Positions 47,347 to 58,593 of a DNA stretch of 64,000 nt are shown here, piece by piece (within the stretch, counting starts at the first letter, position 1; the number at the start of each line of letters is the position of its first letter). The stretch comes from Cryptomeria japonica. Its lineage: Eukaryota; Streptophyta; Pinopsida; Cupressales; Cupressaceae. A program made the translations under genes and the position numbers. Under the pieces are notes generated by a model. The model had not been told where the DNA came from and searched no databases. It worked only from the letters and a program-made list of their open reading frames with translations. The stretch is from contig NC_081407.1 in NCBI RefSeq assembly GCF_030272615.1, positions 434,342,730-434,406,729 on the forward strand, read 5' to 3'.

Positions 47347-48409
47347 TGTTGCAGATAGGACATAGTATGTTTTCATTGATGCCAATTGAAAGAGAATTAT
47401 GTATAGTGTTGTGAGAAAAGTAAACATAAATGATACCATGCTCATATATTAAGATGAGGATTAGAATTATTCAAATAAGGATGCTATTCTAGAGTTTTAG
47501 TTGTTTTAGAGTTTCATTGGTTTTGCTTCCAAGGTGCTAAGTTGATATAGTAAATCGACATGCCTTGTTTCTCATCTATGCAAGAGACTTGATATTGATG
47601 ACAACTTAAAATAGTGTGGAATGGTAAAAGGAAAGACTAGAGATGTTTAGAAGGTTTGATAACACTCATGTCATGCTCCGCATGGTTCCCCTAGTACTCG
47701 AATCAATTTGATTGCATGGATATTTGCTTAAAGGGTTGACTTGGCTTGATAGTGGGGATTGCAGTTAATGAATGGATCATTCCTTAAGAAGTATGATATG
47801 TTCCAACATGATAATATATTTTTGGGGTAGGTTAAGTGCTTTGCATGATTTTTTGTGACTTGTTTGCCTTGGTTCATATGTTTTGGAGCCGACTTGTGTG
47901 GTATCAAATGTTTCGTCCAAAGGTCACCTTGATGTTGACCTACTTGATAATTTTATATGTTACAAAGGATATATATAGGAGATCAAATCATTTTAAAGTA
48001 TACGTGTGTTAAAAGAGTGTGTATATGTTGAAGGAAGAAGTTAGTTAATAGTGCAAGAAAGTAATTATTGTTGACTAATCAGTGGAGTTCAACCACCAAA
48101 CATAGTCATTTCCCTTTTTCAAATCGTAATCTTTAAGGAGTTGTTGCTTCTTTGGATTGTAGCCTTAACTCGATGTTGTAATATTGTTTCTATTTATGAG
48201 GCTAGACTTGGACACTGGATCCAAGCAACTATTACCATCATGGATTTTCTTATGTGGGGTTTTCCACATAAATCCGGTGTTTTGGTTATATGTTTTGGCT
48301 TCTTTCTTTTCATGTTATTTAAACATAGATGTTTAATGCATAATTAATTAAAAGAGTGAATTTTATTAAGATTGATTCACCCCCTCTCAATCTCTAGGTG
48401 TGTTAAATA
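47347..48409 (+). repeat. Element B 3' LTR
   Basis: The partner of 6976-8005. It starts TGTTGCAGATAGG and ends GTGTGTTAAATA, where the terminal CA has decayed to TA. It is followed by the ATTAT duplication. Confidence 0.88.
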
Positions 48410-48414
48410 ATTAT

Positions 48415-48780
48415 GTTTAGAAAAATAAATAATTAAATAAATTAAAAATATATTTAATTATAGAAGACTTTGTTAATTAAATAATTAAAATAATTATTTT
48501 ATTATAAAATACTAGAAGAAAAAGAATAAATTAAATAATTAAAAATTATTTAATTAATGTACATGATGGAAACAACTAGAAAAAAACTAAATAAATTAAT
48601 TATTTAATTCGTGTGCATGAGAAAAGAATTATGAAAAAGAATTAAATTGAAAAAATATTTAATTAATGTGAATGTGAGAAAATAATTAGGAAAGTAATTA
48701 AATAAATAAATTATTTAATTCATGAGCATGTGAGAAATAAATAAAATAACAATTTTATTAATTGTTATAATTTTTTTTTT
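48415..48780. repeat. AT-rich dispersed repeat, copy 1
   Basis: Dense near-palindromic AT sequence (taaataattaaaattattt themes) with interspersed conserved words such as ttaattatagaa and attgttaattaa. It aligns in order with 52450-52830, so the two are copies of one repeat family. No gene. Confidence 0.7.
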
Positions 48781-48828
48781 TTTTAAGGCAAGCTTCTACC
48801 ATTATGGGGGTAGATCCTTATCTATTAA

Positions 48829-49277
48829 TGTTGTTGTAAATAAATATTCATTATGGATATTATTACACTTTACTTAAGTTAACTTAGGATAATGCATCTC
48901 TTCGTAGTTTGGATTTGAGACACTTAGGGAAGTGTGCACACAGGGATATAGTTGTAGGAGAAATTCCACCTTTTGTGGTCTTATTTTGCTATTACACTCC
49001 ACATTCGGTGGGTCATCCACCTCTTGTGGAATATTATATTATTTCTCCTACCTACCTCTAGTATTTCTTACCTACCCTTGTTTCTCATTGAGCCACATGT
49101 CATAATTGTGTGCTCGTACATCCATATGGCCTTGCCCATATAAGCAGGCCCATATTCATTGTATTGGTTAATCCAGTTGATCATTTGCATATTGATGAGA
49201 ATATAGTTTGTTGTTGTCATTCTTTTGTCTCTCTTTTATACTTTTCATTGTGCCCTTGATCTTGGAAAAATCTCACA
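48829..49277 (+). repeat. Solo LTR of the element E family
   Basis: It begins TGTTGTTG and ends AAATCTCACA. It matches the complement of the element E LTRs along the whole length, including the cctaccta block and the ttgatcttgg..aaaatctcaca end. Perfect 5-bp duplications ATTAA flank it (48824-48828, 49278-49282). Solo LTRs arise by recombination between the two LTRs of a full element. A TATA-like ccatataag lies at 49137-49145. Confidence 0.93.
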
Positions 49278-49282
49278 ATTAA

Positions 49283-49513
49283 GATTAAAAAGAAATTCAA
49301 TACATCCAACAAGAAATTACAATAATCCCCTCACTCAATACATTGATCCTCTCCATCTGAGAGGCAAAGAATAGGTCTCTATTTAGAGCCACAAATTTGC
49401 AAAGGGGGTGATAGAGAACTCTTCCAATCCTTTCTTATAGAGGGAAAGGGCTTATGCCATCTTCTTCTTCTCATTCAATGCCACAACATTGAAAACATAT
49501 GCTATGTATCCAA
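49283..49513. other. Spacer between solo LTR and copia LTR
   Basis: No gene or repeat recognised. Confidence 0.4.
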
Positions 49514-50813
49514 TGTTGGGATCTAGTTGGATAGGGTCAATTGTTGCTTGTTAGCAACAATCAATAAGTAAGACTGAGAGGGGGGGGGGGGGGGGGTGAA
49601 TTGGTTTTCACCGGATCACAACAAATTAAACTCCAAAACATAAACTAATAAACTACAACAACAAATAGATAAGCAAATTAACAACACAACACACAACACC
49701 AAGATTTTGATGTGGAAAACTCAATTAAGGGAAGAACCACAGTGGGAACCTACCCACAGTAAGATGATACTCTGTAGTAGTATGTAAAAATATTACAATT
49801 GAGAATGCACATGCATTCAAGTGCACTGCCTAGAGCTCACTGCTCAAAAGATATATGTCCGGAAGGCTACAACCCCCAGGGAAGTCTCACTGACTTACAA
49901 TATGATTCAGACTACAATCCAGAAGGAATGAACTATGATGATAGCTTCCATAAATGCTTGATGAGAGTTCCGGTAAAACATAGTTGTCTGCTCTGCAACA
50001 CCAATCTCACCACAACACTTCAATGAATGATAAATCTCTTGTTCGCACAATCACCTCTCTCTGATAATGCAGACACAAATACTGACACCTAAATTACATA
50101 GGCATATCTCCTATATATACAAATCATCAACCTTGATAACAAGGTCGGCTAAACCCTCAACTCACAATTACAAAAATTATATTGCATGATACAAAGACCA
50201 ACCATTAGACCAATATTATGATTTACATTACATAGCATGGACCTAATTCAAATTCCCAAATGCTCACTCCACCGGAAATCACACCAAGATCAACCACAAC
50301 ATGTTACACCACCATAAATACCGCATAATAAAAAGAAAATCAACATCGGTTCATAAAAATCACCAAAAACTCGCACAACGATCAATGTGGATCGCCAAAA
50401 CAAATAGGACATGACTAGGAAACACTAGCAAGCATGTTAGAATCATTTGGAATAGTTGCACCAACACCTCTTTTCAAATATTCATCGGTCAACGTCTCAA
50501 AGCTCAAGAACACAACCAATCAAGAACTGTCACGAACAAAGATAACATGCTGAGCACCAAATCATGAACCATTTGAAATGAAGATACACAAGATCATCCC
50601 AAACAATAATCCAAAGTCTCAGCACAAGTCCTGATCACATCGAAATATACCGGAAGGAATATCAAATTTTGCAAAACAGTGATCAGCAAAACCAAACTAC
50701 AAAACACCAGATCAAAAACTCTTCCCAAACTCACCAAAATAAATCACAGGAGTATGTTGACATCAATGACAACAACATATCCTAGCAGCAACAATAAACA
50801 ATCAAATCCAACG
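49514..50813 (-). repeat. Copia-type LTR with adjoining polypurine tract (3' end of a lost element)
   Basis: On the plus strand it starts TGTTGGGATC and ends atccaacg. On the minus strand a purine tract ATTATTGGGGAGAT precedes the LTR start, so this is the 3' LTR of a minus-strand element. It shares the gatgtggaaaac motif with element A's LTR. It carries an 18-base G run at 49579-49596 within the C-rich 3' LTR motif. Flanks tccaa and atctc do not match, so it is not a simple solo LTR. The rest of the element is missing; LINE sequence follows on the right. Confidence 0.65.
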
Positions 50814-50829
50814 ATCTCCCCAATAATCC

Positions 50830-51251
50830 AACACTGCTATGACCCCTCCTTGTAGCAGTATGACAAAATTCTATGCGCTAGCCCGGATGTCTTATACTTC
50901 TTCCCCATGGCCTCCAGGAACAACTTAAAGAAGTGCTACAGGATCACACCATCATGCTTATGGCCTTCGTAAAAAAGGTTCGGGCCTAGAATATTCTATA
51001 TTTTTAGAATTAAGAACTCGTCATCAATGATGAAGTCTTTTGAGTCACCAAACTGTCTCCCCCACTGGATAGAGACATGCTACACCAAAACATACTTGGC
51101 CAACCATCTCCTCTACTAGTTCCGTCAGACCACCTTTTCGTCCGCTCTTTGTGATCTTGAAGTCTCCTTTGGTCTGTTTAAATAGACAAGAAGAAGATTT
51201 TGGAGATCTCATTCTAAACATGTGCATCAAAGAATGAGACCATTTTGTCAT
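50830..51251 (-). pseudogene. Open segments downstream of LINE-2 RNase H
   Basis: A 68-codon segment (51251-51045: MTKWSHSLMHMFRMRSPKSS and GLTELVEEMVGQVCFGVACL) and then LFLEAMGKKYKTSG to about 50830, with stops. As in LINE-1, coding-like sequence extends past RNase H, but no similarity between the two tails could be established by eye. Confidence 0.35.
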
Positions 51252-51299
51252 CCACTTAGCAGAAAAATCTACAACTACTGTAGCACAAACTACATCACA

Positions 51300-52434
51300 A
51301 TTCTCTGCTCGATTACCTCTAAGCTTTTTTGAAATTTGTAATATTCAGGTCAATCAGGGAAATCTGCATAAGGACTATTTTTGGGTTCTCATGACTCACA
51401 TATCTGTCCTTTCTAATCATAGAAGATATTATATCTTCTACCTCATCGTCCAAATCTATCCCTACCCAGATATTTTACTTTTGTAAAAGGCCCACACCCA
51501 TATTTGCCAACTTATTAGCCACTCGATTACCTTTTTTGTATATGTGTGGAATATTAACATCAAAGAAACCTTCCAATTGTTTGTGAGTGTTCTTCAACCA
51601 TCCTTCTTACTTCCAATTCTGAATTTCATTTTTGTTAACTGCATTGATGCATATTAGCGAATCTTCTTTTATATCCACTCTCTATAAGACTTTCAAAAAG
51701 TATAATTGTAGACCACATGAAAGCTCTTCACACTCCGCTTCATTATTGGTGGCTATACCATTTTTTCTAGCCAAATCCCAAATACAATTCCCATTCTCAT
51801 ACTTAATAATGCATCCTACTCCTGCCTTACCTGGATGACCTCGAGTGGCCCCATGAAAGTTCAATTTAAACCTACCTTGCTTTGGAACTTTCCATCTTAC
51901 ATTCTTCCTCATGATTCCCTTATTCGACCTTAATGAGGCTATTGGTTTGATTTTTACCCATCTCTTTTATATTTTTGAGTCCTAAGAAGTGAAGTAAAGG
52001 TTATTTTTGAAATATTTGATTTGAGTTTGCCACCTCAGAAATTCCTACTTCTATTTTCCCCAAACCTTCCTCCACCAACATACTTTATCTTGGAAAACTT
52101 GTCTATTTCTTTCTTTCCAAGGATTCCAAACCAACATAGAAGGGGCTAAAATCCAAATATCACTATGTGCATTCCTTTTGTCCTTGCTTGGCCAACCCTT
52201 CAAATATTCTGCTAATGTTTCTTGTTTGGCACAAGACCATCCTAACTTCGATACCAACCAATCCCAATAACGCCTAGCGTATGAGAAGTTTAATAGAATA
52301 TGGTTGGTTGACTCACCATCTCTCTTACACAAGGGGCACATACTCGGACCTTGAAACCCTATCATGTGAAGCCAGCCCCCCATTAAAATCTTGCCATTTA
52401 GTGCCACCCATAAGAATGCTCCCGCTTTTGGGAA
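51300..52434 (-). pseudogene. LINE-2 zf-RVT and RNase H remnant
   Basis: zf-RVT motif at 52407-52051: MCPLCKRDGESTNHILLNFS with ARRYWDWLVSKLGW; the last metal ligand is lost. RNase H follows at 51912-51682: RFKLNFHGATRGHPGKAGVG, in which the first catalytic Asp is His, then NNEAECEELSCGL. After stops it continues with KKGNRVANKLANMGVGLLQK to about 51300. Inactive. Confidence 0.85.
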
Positions 52435-52439
52435 AACAC

Positions 52440-52830
52440 TATTATAAGAAATATATCTAGGAAATGAATAATTAAATAAATAAAATAATCTATTTAATTA
52501 TAGAAAAGATTGTTAGTTAATTAGATAATTAAAATAATTATTTAATTATAGGAGACTAGATGAAAATAAATAATTAAATAATTGAAATTATTAAATTAAT
52601 GAAGAGAGAGGAAAAAGAATAAAATAATTAAATAATAAAGATTATTTAATTATCATGTAATAATAAACTAATTAAATAATACAAATTATTTAACTAATTT
52701 TATAAGAAATTAGAGTAATTAAATAATTAATTTAATTATAAATGCGATTCTAGGGAAATTTTGAAATTTTAATTAGAATCAAAAGAATAATGTTAGTTTC
52801 ATTAAATAATAAAACTATTTAATTAATTTA
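52440..52830. repeat. AT-rich dispersed repeat, copy 2
   Basis: Aligns in order with 48415-48780: taattaaataaataaaataa, ctatttaattatagaaaaga, ttagataattaaaataattat. No gene. Confidence 0.7.
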
Positions 52831-53527
52831 AAATAGTAATTAGTAAAGATGTTGTAGGTAGATGATGGAGAGTTTTTAGTATCTATATTTTGTCCCAATG
52901 TGCCTCAATTGAATGCAAGATGGAGGTAGGACCCCCCTTGAGAGATTGTTTGTGCATTTAAGGCATGGATGACCTCTTAAAAGAAGAAGAATGTTAGATG
53001 AATAATGAAATATGATGAGAGAGGAATTGTTATTAAGAAGTGAAGAATGTTAGTTGATGGTAAACAAGGGTTGATCAATATTAGATATAAATATGCTCAA
53101 TGAGTCAAATAAAATAGATAGCATGAGATTAATTTGCAAATGATTGATTAATTGATTGACAAATTGATTGATTGATTGATAGACTAGTGTTGAGTTTTCA
53201 TTTGTGCTTTCATTAGCACATAGAAAAATCATCATGGAGGTGTTTTTATTTTGTAAATGCATGTATTGCACCAAGGTATGGAAAGACCAAGGTGAGGACT
53301 ATCGCCTTGCACAGACAAACACATTGCATAAAGATTGTCTTCATTCATACTAGTGACAATAGAACCTTGTTGAAATATGTGAGGAAGTAACCACAAAGAA
53401 TGTTATTCATAATGTAATACAGTGTTAGATGACCTTCAACTTGCACAAGATTTTTGATTATGCCAGATGGAATCCCAATTATACACAAGAAAATTAGTTT
53501 ACCCAACAATATTATGAAAACTGTAAT
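52831..53527. other. No gene seen
   Basis: AT-rich sequence with a short gattgattaattgattgac run near 53140-53180. Small frames here have no recognisable motif. Confidence 0.4.
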
Positions 53528-54780
53528 GTCATAAAATTGCGACCCTAGCAATTTTCGACTGCAATAAGGTCTTCATGCATGCGAATTCGAATCCTCTAGC
53601 CTAATCGGAGACCAAAGATTGCTCAGCTTGCGGAAACAACTTCTTCCTTGGCCTCTGCATCAACCCATCCACACTCTGCTCTGGAGAAAGGGGTAGGACA
53701 AGGGTGTGGTGCCACTTTCCCCCCTTGGACAGGGGCGTGGAGCCCTTGTCCTCCCAAGACAGGGGCGTGGCACCCCTATCCATACCCTATTTTGGGGCAG
53801 GACCCTTCCTAGGGTTGCATTGTTGGTTGTGCCTCGAGCGGGAAACTCCCCCAATGTCGACCCGTGATGCAATTCAAATCCACTAACATGTATTTAAGGG
53901 GGAATTCATCCTGGATGAGTGGTAAATTCACAAGTGATCGAGCATTCAAGAGCATTTAAGCATTCAAGCATTCTTTTCCAGTATTGAGCATTCTCAAGTC
54001 TCCCTTCAAGGCTAGGTGTTGCATTCAAGTCAAGGATTCAACTATTGAAGAGGAGATTGATTCCAACATTCAATTCCACACAAGCATTTCTATCAACATT
54101 TCTACTACAACCTCCCTTGAGGTGATTTACAATTCAGTCTTTCATTTACATCTACTTGCAAGTACTTTCTTTCATTACTTGGTTAATTCCAAAACTAGGG
54201 TTTGACCTAAAGGCAAACCCCCAATCCAAACCCATTTTCCTCTCTTTTTTGTGTGTAGGTTGTAGGTGCGCAACTGTACTTTTGGATTCAAGCTTCATTT
54301 GCAGAGGCGGAAAAACCCTTTTCGTTTCGCAGATTTTTCGGAGGACCATGTACATTCCCGCCACGGTCCGGGCAACTTTTCGTCAAATTCGCAAGGCGAC
54401 TTCGTCTCGACATATTACTGCCAGATCCAGGTGCAGAACTTCATCCCATATTCCAATCTCAAGTTATAATTAGTTCTTTGTCACTTTTGCACTACATAAT
54501 TCAATCAATTCCTTTCCATTTCAAACAAGTAAGAGGGGATCAACTTAGCATTCCCAATTCATTCAGAATTCAATCTACCCTCTTTGTGTGGAGATATTGA
54601 ATCTAGTGAATTATCCTCTCCTCTTTCTAATGTAATATTGTGAAAAGTGCTTGAATGGTAATCAATAGCGAAATTCTCATCTCTCTTTGAGGGAAAGGGT
54701 AGTTTTCCTCTTGATCTATCATTCACCATTTTTCCACCATTACAAAAATAAATCGCAAACAACAATCAAATGATAAAAAA
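53528..54780. other. Possible decayed LTR or leader, with a GGGGCGTGG repeat
   Basis: A stretch less AT-rich than its surroundings. At 53695-53785 a caggggcgtggagccc-like unit occurs three times with drift and can fold on itself (ggggcgtggcacccct). TATTTAAG lies near 53890, and cattcaagcattc direct repeats at 53940-53980. The opening tgtcataaaattgcgaccctag and the TATA-like word suggest a gypsy LTR, but no partner LTR, primer site or target duplication was found. Confidence 0.3.
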
Positions 54781-55180
54781 ATATGGTCCATCTTTTCTCC
54801 TCTAATCACTTGTAGATATTCTTAAGTAGAATAGGAACATGATATAAAGATAAATCAAATAAAAGATAAGACTTACTAGACCAAATGAGTCAACAACCAT
54901 TTATATCTTCTTGCCAAAAATGAGTGTTCTTGTTAGAATGCTAATGATTGTGTCTGGTTTCAATAATAAGGTCTCTCATATAAGACATAAAGTCTAGCTT
55001 TGATGATGTAACAACCTGTATAAGATAGTTGATAGCTGATTAGGATATGTAAGTTTTATTAAGAAATTGAGAATTTAGGTTGTAGGTTAGCTCGGTAATT
55101 CATCTGTTGATTTGTGATTTGTTGAGCTTAGTGTTCGCATGATATTATGTTTCTATCTATTCAAAGTATCAGTCTTTGCA
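54781..55180. other. No gene seen
   Basis: AT-rich sequence without recognised features between the possible LTR and the tttattatgga repeats. Confidence 0.4.
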
Positions 55181-55530
55181 AGAGATAGTTTATTATGGAT
55201 GATGGATTGTGATGGGTGTGAAAGTTTATTATGGAAGATATATTATGAAAGAGATTGTGATGGTGCAAATGTGATGTATCCTATGATGTGATGTCAAATA
55301 TCCAATTTGAAAACCTAGGTCCAGCATTACTCCTAGTCGAGCATATGGCCATTTATTATGGAAAGGGTCAGGTAGACTGACTTGCTTATGGATTGGTGGA
55401 ATGAAAATTGATGCTAAAAATTACCAAATCTTAGGCCAATTGAGGTAGGTTGATAATATTTATCATGGAAGATGGATAAAAAGTGAGGTTTTATTATGGA
55501 AGTATGTATGCTTGATTTATTATGGTTGGG
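55181..55530 (+). repeat. Dispersed direct repeats of tttattatggaagat
   Basis: About seven copies of a 15-bp word like tttattatggaagat, at irregular spacing, downstream (in the minus sense) of the gypsy integrase remnant. Possibly part of that element's 3' region. Confidence 0.6.
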
Positions 55531-55804
55531 GTGGAAAAACAAAATAGAATAATAATAGATGGAAGAGCAATGACCTAAGTTACACATGACACCTCTAAGA
55601 GGTTTTCACCATAGTACTCTCCCAAGGTGCCACCAAAGTAGTTTTCACCATAGGATAGATTATTTCTCTTAATTTCTAATATTTTTGGTGTCACACAAGA
55701 TGCCTTCTTGCCAGGTTTTCATCAAGGTGACAATTATTTTGATTTTTTTTTTGTATTTTGTATTTTTTATTAGTTTTGTGCTTTTTAAGGGAATTCCCCA
55801 AGGG

Positions 55805-56805
55805 TCATGTATAGAATTTGCAAAGGTGCGTGTTATTGATGGGATTCAGTAGTGTCTCACATTTGGGAGTAGCCAACTGATATGCATTGGATCTTTGTGC
55901 TACTGTGATGATGTAAAGACCCAACCAATTAGGCTTAAATTTGCCTAGATTTTCGCTATCTAAAATATTTATTTGATTCTCCTTTAGAATCAAGTCATTG
56001 ATCTTAAAGTGTTGAACTTTGACTCTTTTATTGTAATTGTGATGAAGACAATTTTGGTAAGCTTCTAAATGATTTAGTGTAGTATAGTGTCTCTCATCCA
56101 ATAACTCTAGTTCATGTAACCTAGATACTCGATATTCCTCATCATCAATGCAGTGTTGCATAGATACCCTCAAGGATGGTAACTTGACCTCAACAAGAAG
56201 AATGGATTCATATCCAAATGCAAGGGTAAAATAAGTGGCTCCTATAGTAGTGTTGATATTAGTTTGGTATGCCTTCAGTTGGCTGGGTTGAGTTGGATGT
56301 ACTAGTCACGACCAATGTCATTTACAACCTTTTTAAGCATTTTTAGATTGGTTTTGTTGGATGCCTTATCTTGACAGTTACTTTGGAGATAACAGGGAGT
56401 GACAAAATGGTGCTAGATGTGAAACTTGTCACAAAGCACACAAACATCTTGATTTTTGAAAGGATGACCATTATCCGTATCAATGGAAAGGGGAACACCA
56501 TACTAGCATATAATATAGTGCAGGATGAATTTTACAATTTACTTGTTGATGACATAGGTGAGGGGAATGGCTTCAATCCATTTCATAAAATACTCAATGG
56601 TTACAATAATAAATTTATGGCCATTAGAAGAGGTAAGGTGAATCTTTCTAATGAGGTTGAGTCCCCATTGAGAGAAGTGCCATGGAGATGTAATAGGCTA
56701 AAGTTATTGCAATGGTGCATGTATGAGATCTCCATGAATTTGACACTGGCGACATTTCTTAATAAATATATAGGCATCTCATTCCATAGTGGACCAATAC
56801 ATTAT
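55805..56805 (-). pseudogene. Gypsy integrase remnant (element H)
   Basis: On the minus strand from about 56805: YYWSTME, DAYIFIKKCRQCQIHGDLIH (zinc-finger CC), FSQWGLNLIRKIHLTSSNGH (first catalytic position Asn instead of Asp), FMKWIEAIPLTYV, GVPLSIDTDNGHPFKNQDV (second Asp). The open segment 56173-55805 then has EEYRVSRLHELELLDERHY, FKPNWLGLYIITVAQRSNAY and NNTHLCKFYT. It is close in pattern to element G's integrase, so it is Tat-like, but stops and frameshifts abound and no LTRs could be assigned. Frames on the plus strand over this stretch are shadows. Confidence 0.85.
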
Positions 56806-57402
56806 TCCACTCATCATTATATTATAATTGTAATAATTAGTTGCTTCTTTTTTGATGCAATATATTTATTTAATTTTGTGTGTGTAGTGCACAAGTGCAC
56901 TTGGGTTGGCATCCCTATAGGTGTGCTAGTATCATAATAACACTATTTAACTCTACTTCTCTATACAACAATCTGAAATAATTAAACAAAATTAATTAGG
57001 CCTTTGAGTTCAATCAACTTAACAATGTTCCATTTTCTTCTTGTTTGAATTCTCATTCCCTTTTTATGTTAATAGATTTAATTGCCAATAATTCTACCTA
57101 AATTGACTCAAATGAAGTTTATATTTGTCTTAAAGTTTCCTAGCCCAATCCTATTTAAGCAAGAAATCTAGTTTATTAAGTCATTTTTAGTAATCTAGGT
57201 GAGATTTCAAACTAATAATTCAATAGGTAATATAGTGGTTTATGTTTTTTAAAGTGAAATCTTCCATGTTAGATTTCTAGTGAAATTATAATATTTATGA
57301 CATGATCTTTTTTTCAATACCAATGTGTTAATGGACATGACAATGGAAAGTGTATGCACCTACGAAACATTTTACAAGATCTTATTTTTAGCAATATAAT
57401 AT
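56806..57402. other. No gene seen
   Basis: AT-rich sequence between the integrase remnant and element E. It may be further decayed gypsy sequence, but nothing is recognisable. Confidence 0.4.
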
Positions 57403-57407
57403 AGGTG

Positions 57408-57863
57408 TGTGAGATTTTGCCAAGATCAAGAGCTCAATGAAAAGTACAATAGAGAGACAAAATAGATGATAGGAATAAATTGTATTCTATCAAGATGAAA
57501 ATACTGATCAACTGGATCATCAATCGTTACATACAATTAATATGAGCCTGCTTCTATAGGAAATGATATATGGATATGTGAGCACACAAACATGACATGT
57601 GGCTCAATGAGAAACACAATTAGGTAGGAAATAGGTGTGGTAGGTAGGAGAAACAATATAATATTCCACATGAGCTGGATCACCCACCAAATGTGGAATG
57701 TAACAATAAGACCACAAAAGGTGGAAATTCTCCTACACACACTATCCCAATGTAGCACAAACACCCAAGTGTCTCATACCCAAACTACTATGAAATGCAT
57801 TATCCTAAGTAAATTTAAGTAAGGTGTAATAATAACCAACATGAATAATTAATTACACCAACA
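57408..57863 (-). repeat. Element E 3' LTR
   Basis: The plus strand reads TGTGAGATTTTGCC to ACACCAACA. It pairs with 61738-62192. Its TATA position (57551-57560) reads cctatagaag on the minus strand, a broken version of the 5' LTR's box. Confidence 0.95.
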
Positions 57864-57872
57864 CCCCCCCTT
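57864..57872 (-). other. Element E polypurine tract
   Basis: On the minus strand aaggggggg abuts the 3' LTR start TGTTGG. Confidence 0.8.
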
Positions 57873-58593
57873 AAGCACAACTTAGGGGAATGTACTTAAG
57901 TCTACAATGCAACTAAGCAATGCAAGATGGGTCCCGACTACTAGGCCATGTTAGGTACCCATGTACAAATGCAAATGCATGCAAACCAATGCAATTGAAT
58001 CTCTCACAAAGAAGGGAAAGAGAGAAAAACCCAATGGGAAAAAAGCCTCCCCCAAAAGAGAGATGAAAACTATACAAAGAACTCTCATAGAAGTATGTGA
58101 GGAACAAAACCCCATGTGAGGAAAATGTCCCCCCCATATGAGAGAAGAGGAAGAGAGACTAGGTAACCCCCCTCAATGTAGAATCTGCACTAATGATAGA
58201 AGCTCGATGGTGAATGAAGAAACAGCTCCACGAACGTCGAACAACATTCCTCCCCTTAGGAAGAAACAAAACCAAAGGTGTATCCATGAAGTCTCCCCAA
58301 TCATGAAGGGAAGATGTAGGAAAAATACTCAAGATGAATGGAATCTCTAAAAACTACTCAAGTGTCCCCATGTCGATGTTGAAGGATACCCCCTCCAAAG
58401 GTGGTAAACTGCTCCACATTGCTGAAAAAGGCACTCCAACATCTAGTGGAGATGAATGTAGAACAATATACAAAGACTCACATGTCTCCTCAAAGAATAA
58501 AGAGACCTCCTCCAACTGATGTACAAAAGTATCCATAATCATGTCAACCTCTAAAGAATGATCATGGAGAGAATGCACAAGAGGGTCAGAGTA
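57873..58593 (-). other. Element E 3' non-coding region
   Basis: About 720 bp between the gag-protease stop and the polypurine tract. No integrase or RT motif on either strand; the small frames on both strands have no recognisable similarity. Confidence 0.6.

Larger units (their letters stand above)
6976..48409 (+). mobile_element. Element B: outermost non-autonomous LTR retrotransposon
   Basis: The two LTRs (6976-8005 and 47347-48409) are homologous over their length. They are flanked by identical 5-bp duplications ATTAT at 6971-6975 and 48410-48414. An initiator-Met-like primer site follows the left LTR and a polypurine tract precedes the right one, so the element reads on the plus strand. 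Own sequence is 6976-8700 and 42959-48409, about 7.2 kb; the rest is element C with everything nested in it. Coding remnants are a coiled-coil ORF with a GLGFE-type motif, degenerate zinc knuckles, and a long second ORF of unknown type. No protease, integrase or polymerase was seen. It is the oldest insertion of the stack. Confidence 0.85.
50830..52434 (-). mobile_element. LINE-2: 5'-truncated plant LINE fragment
   Basis: Minus-strand order: zf-RVT region, RNase H, then further open segments. The reverse transcriptase is missing and the fragment begins within the sequence leading to the zinc finger (FPKAGAFLWVALNGKIL). The left end near 50830 runs into the copia LTR. No target duplication recognised. 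Confidence 0.75.

Noticed and set aside
56371-56937. 188-codon plus-strand frame
   Set aside because: Its opposite strand encodes recognisable gypsy integrase, so this frame is a shadow.
57637-57822. Frames in element E LTRs (also 61967-62158)
   Set aside because: The same frame occurs in both LTR copies and contains only LTR sequence.
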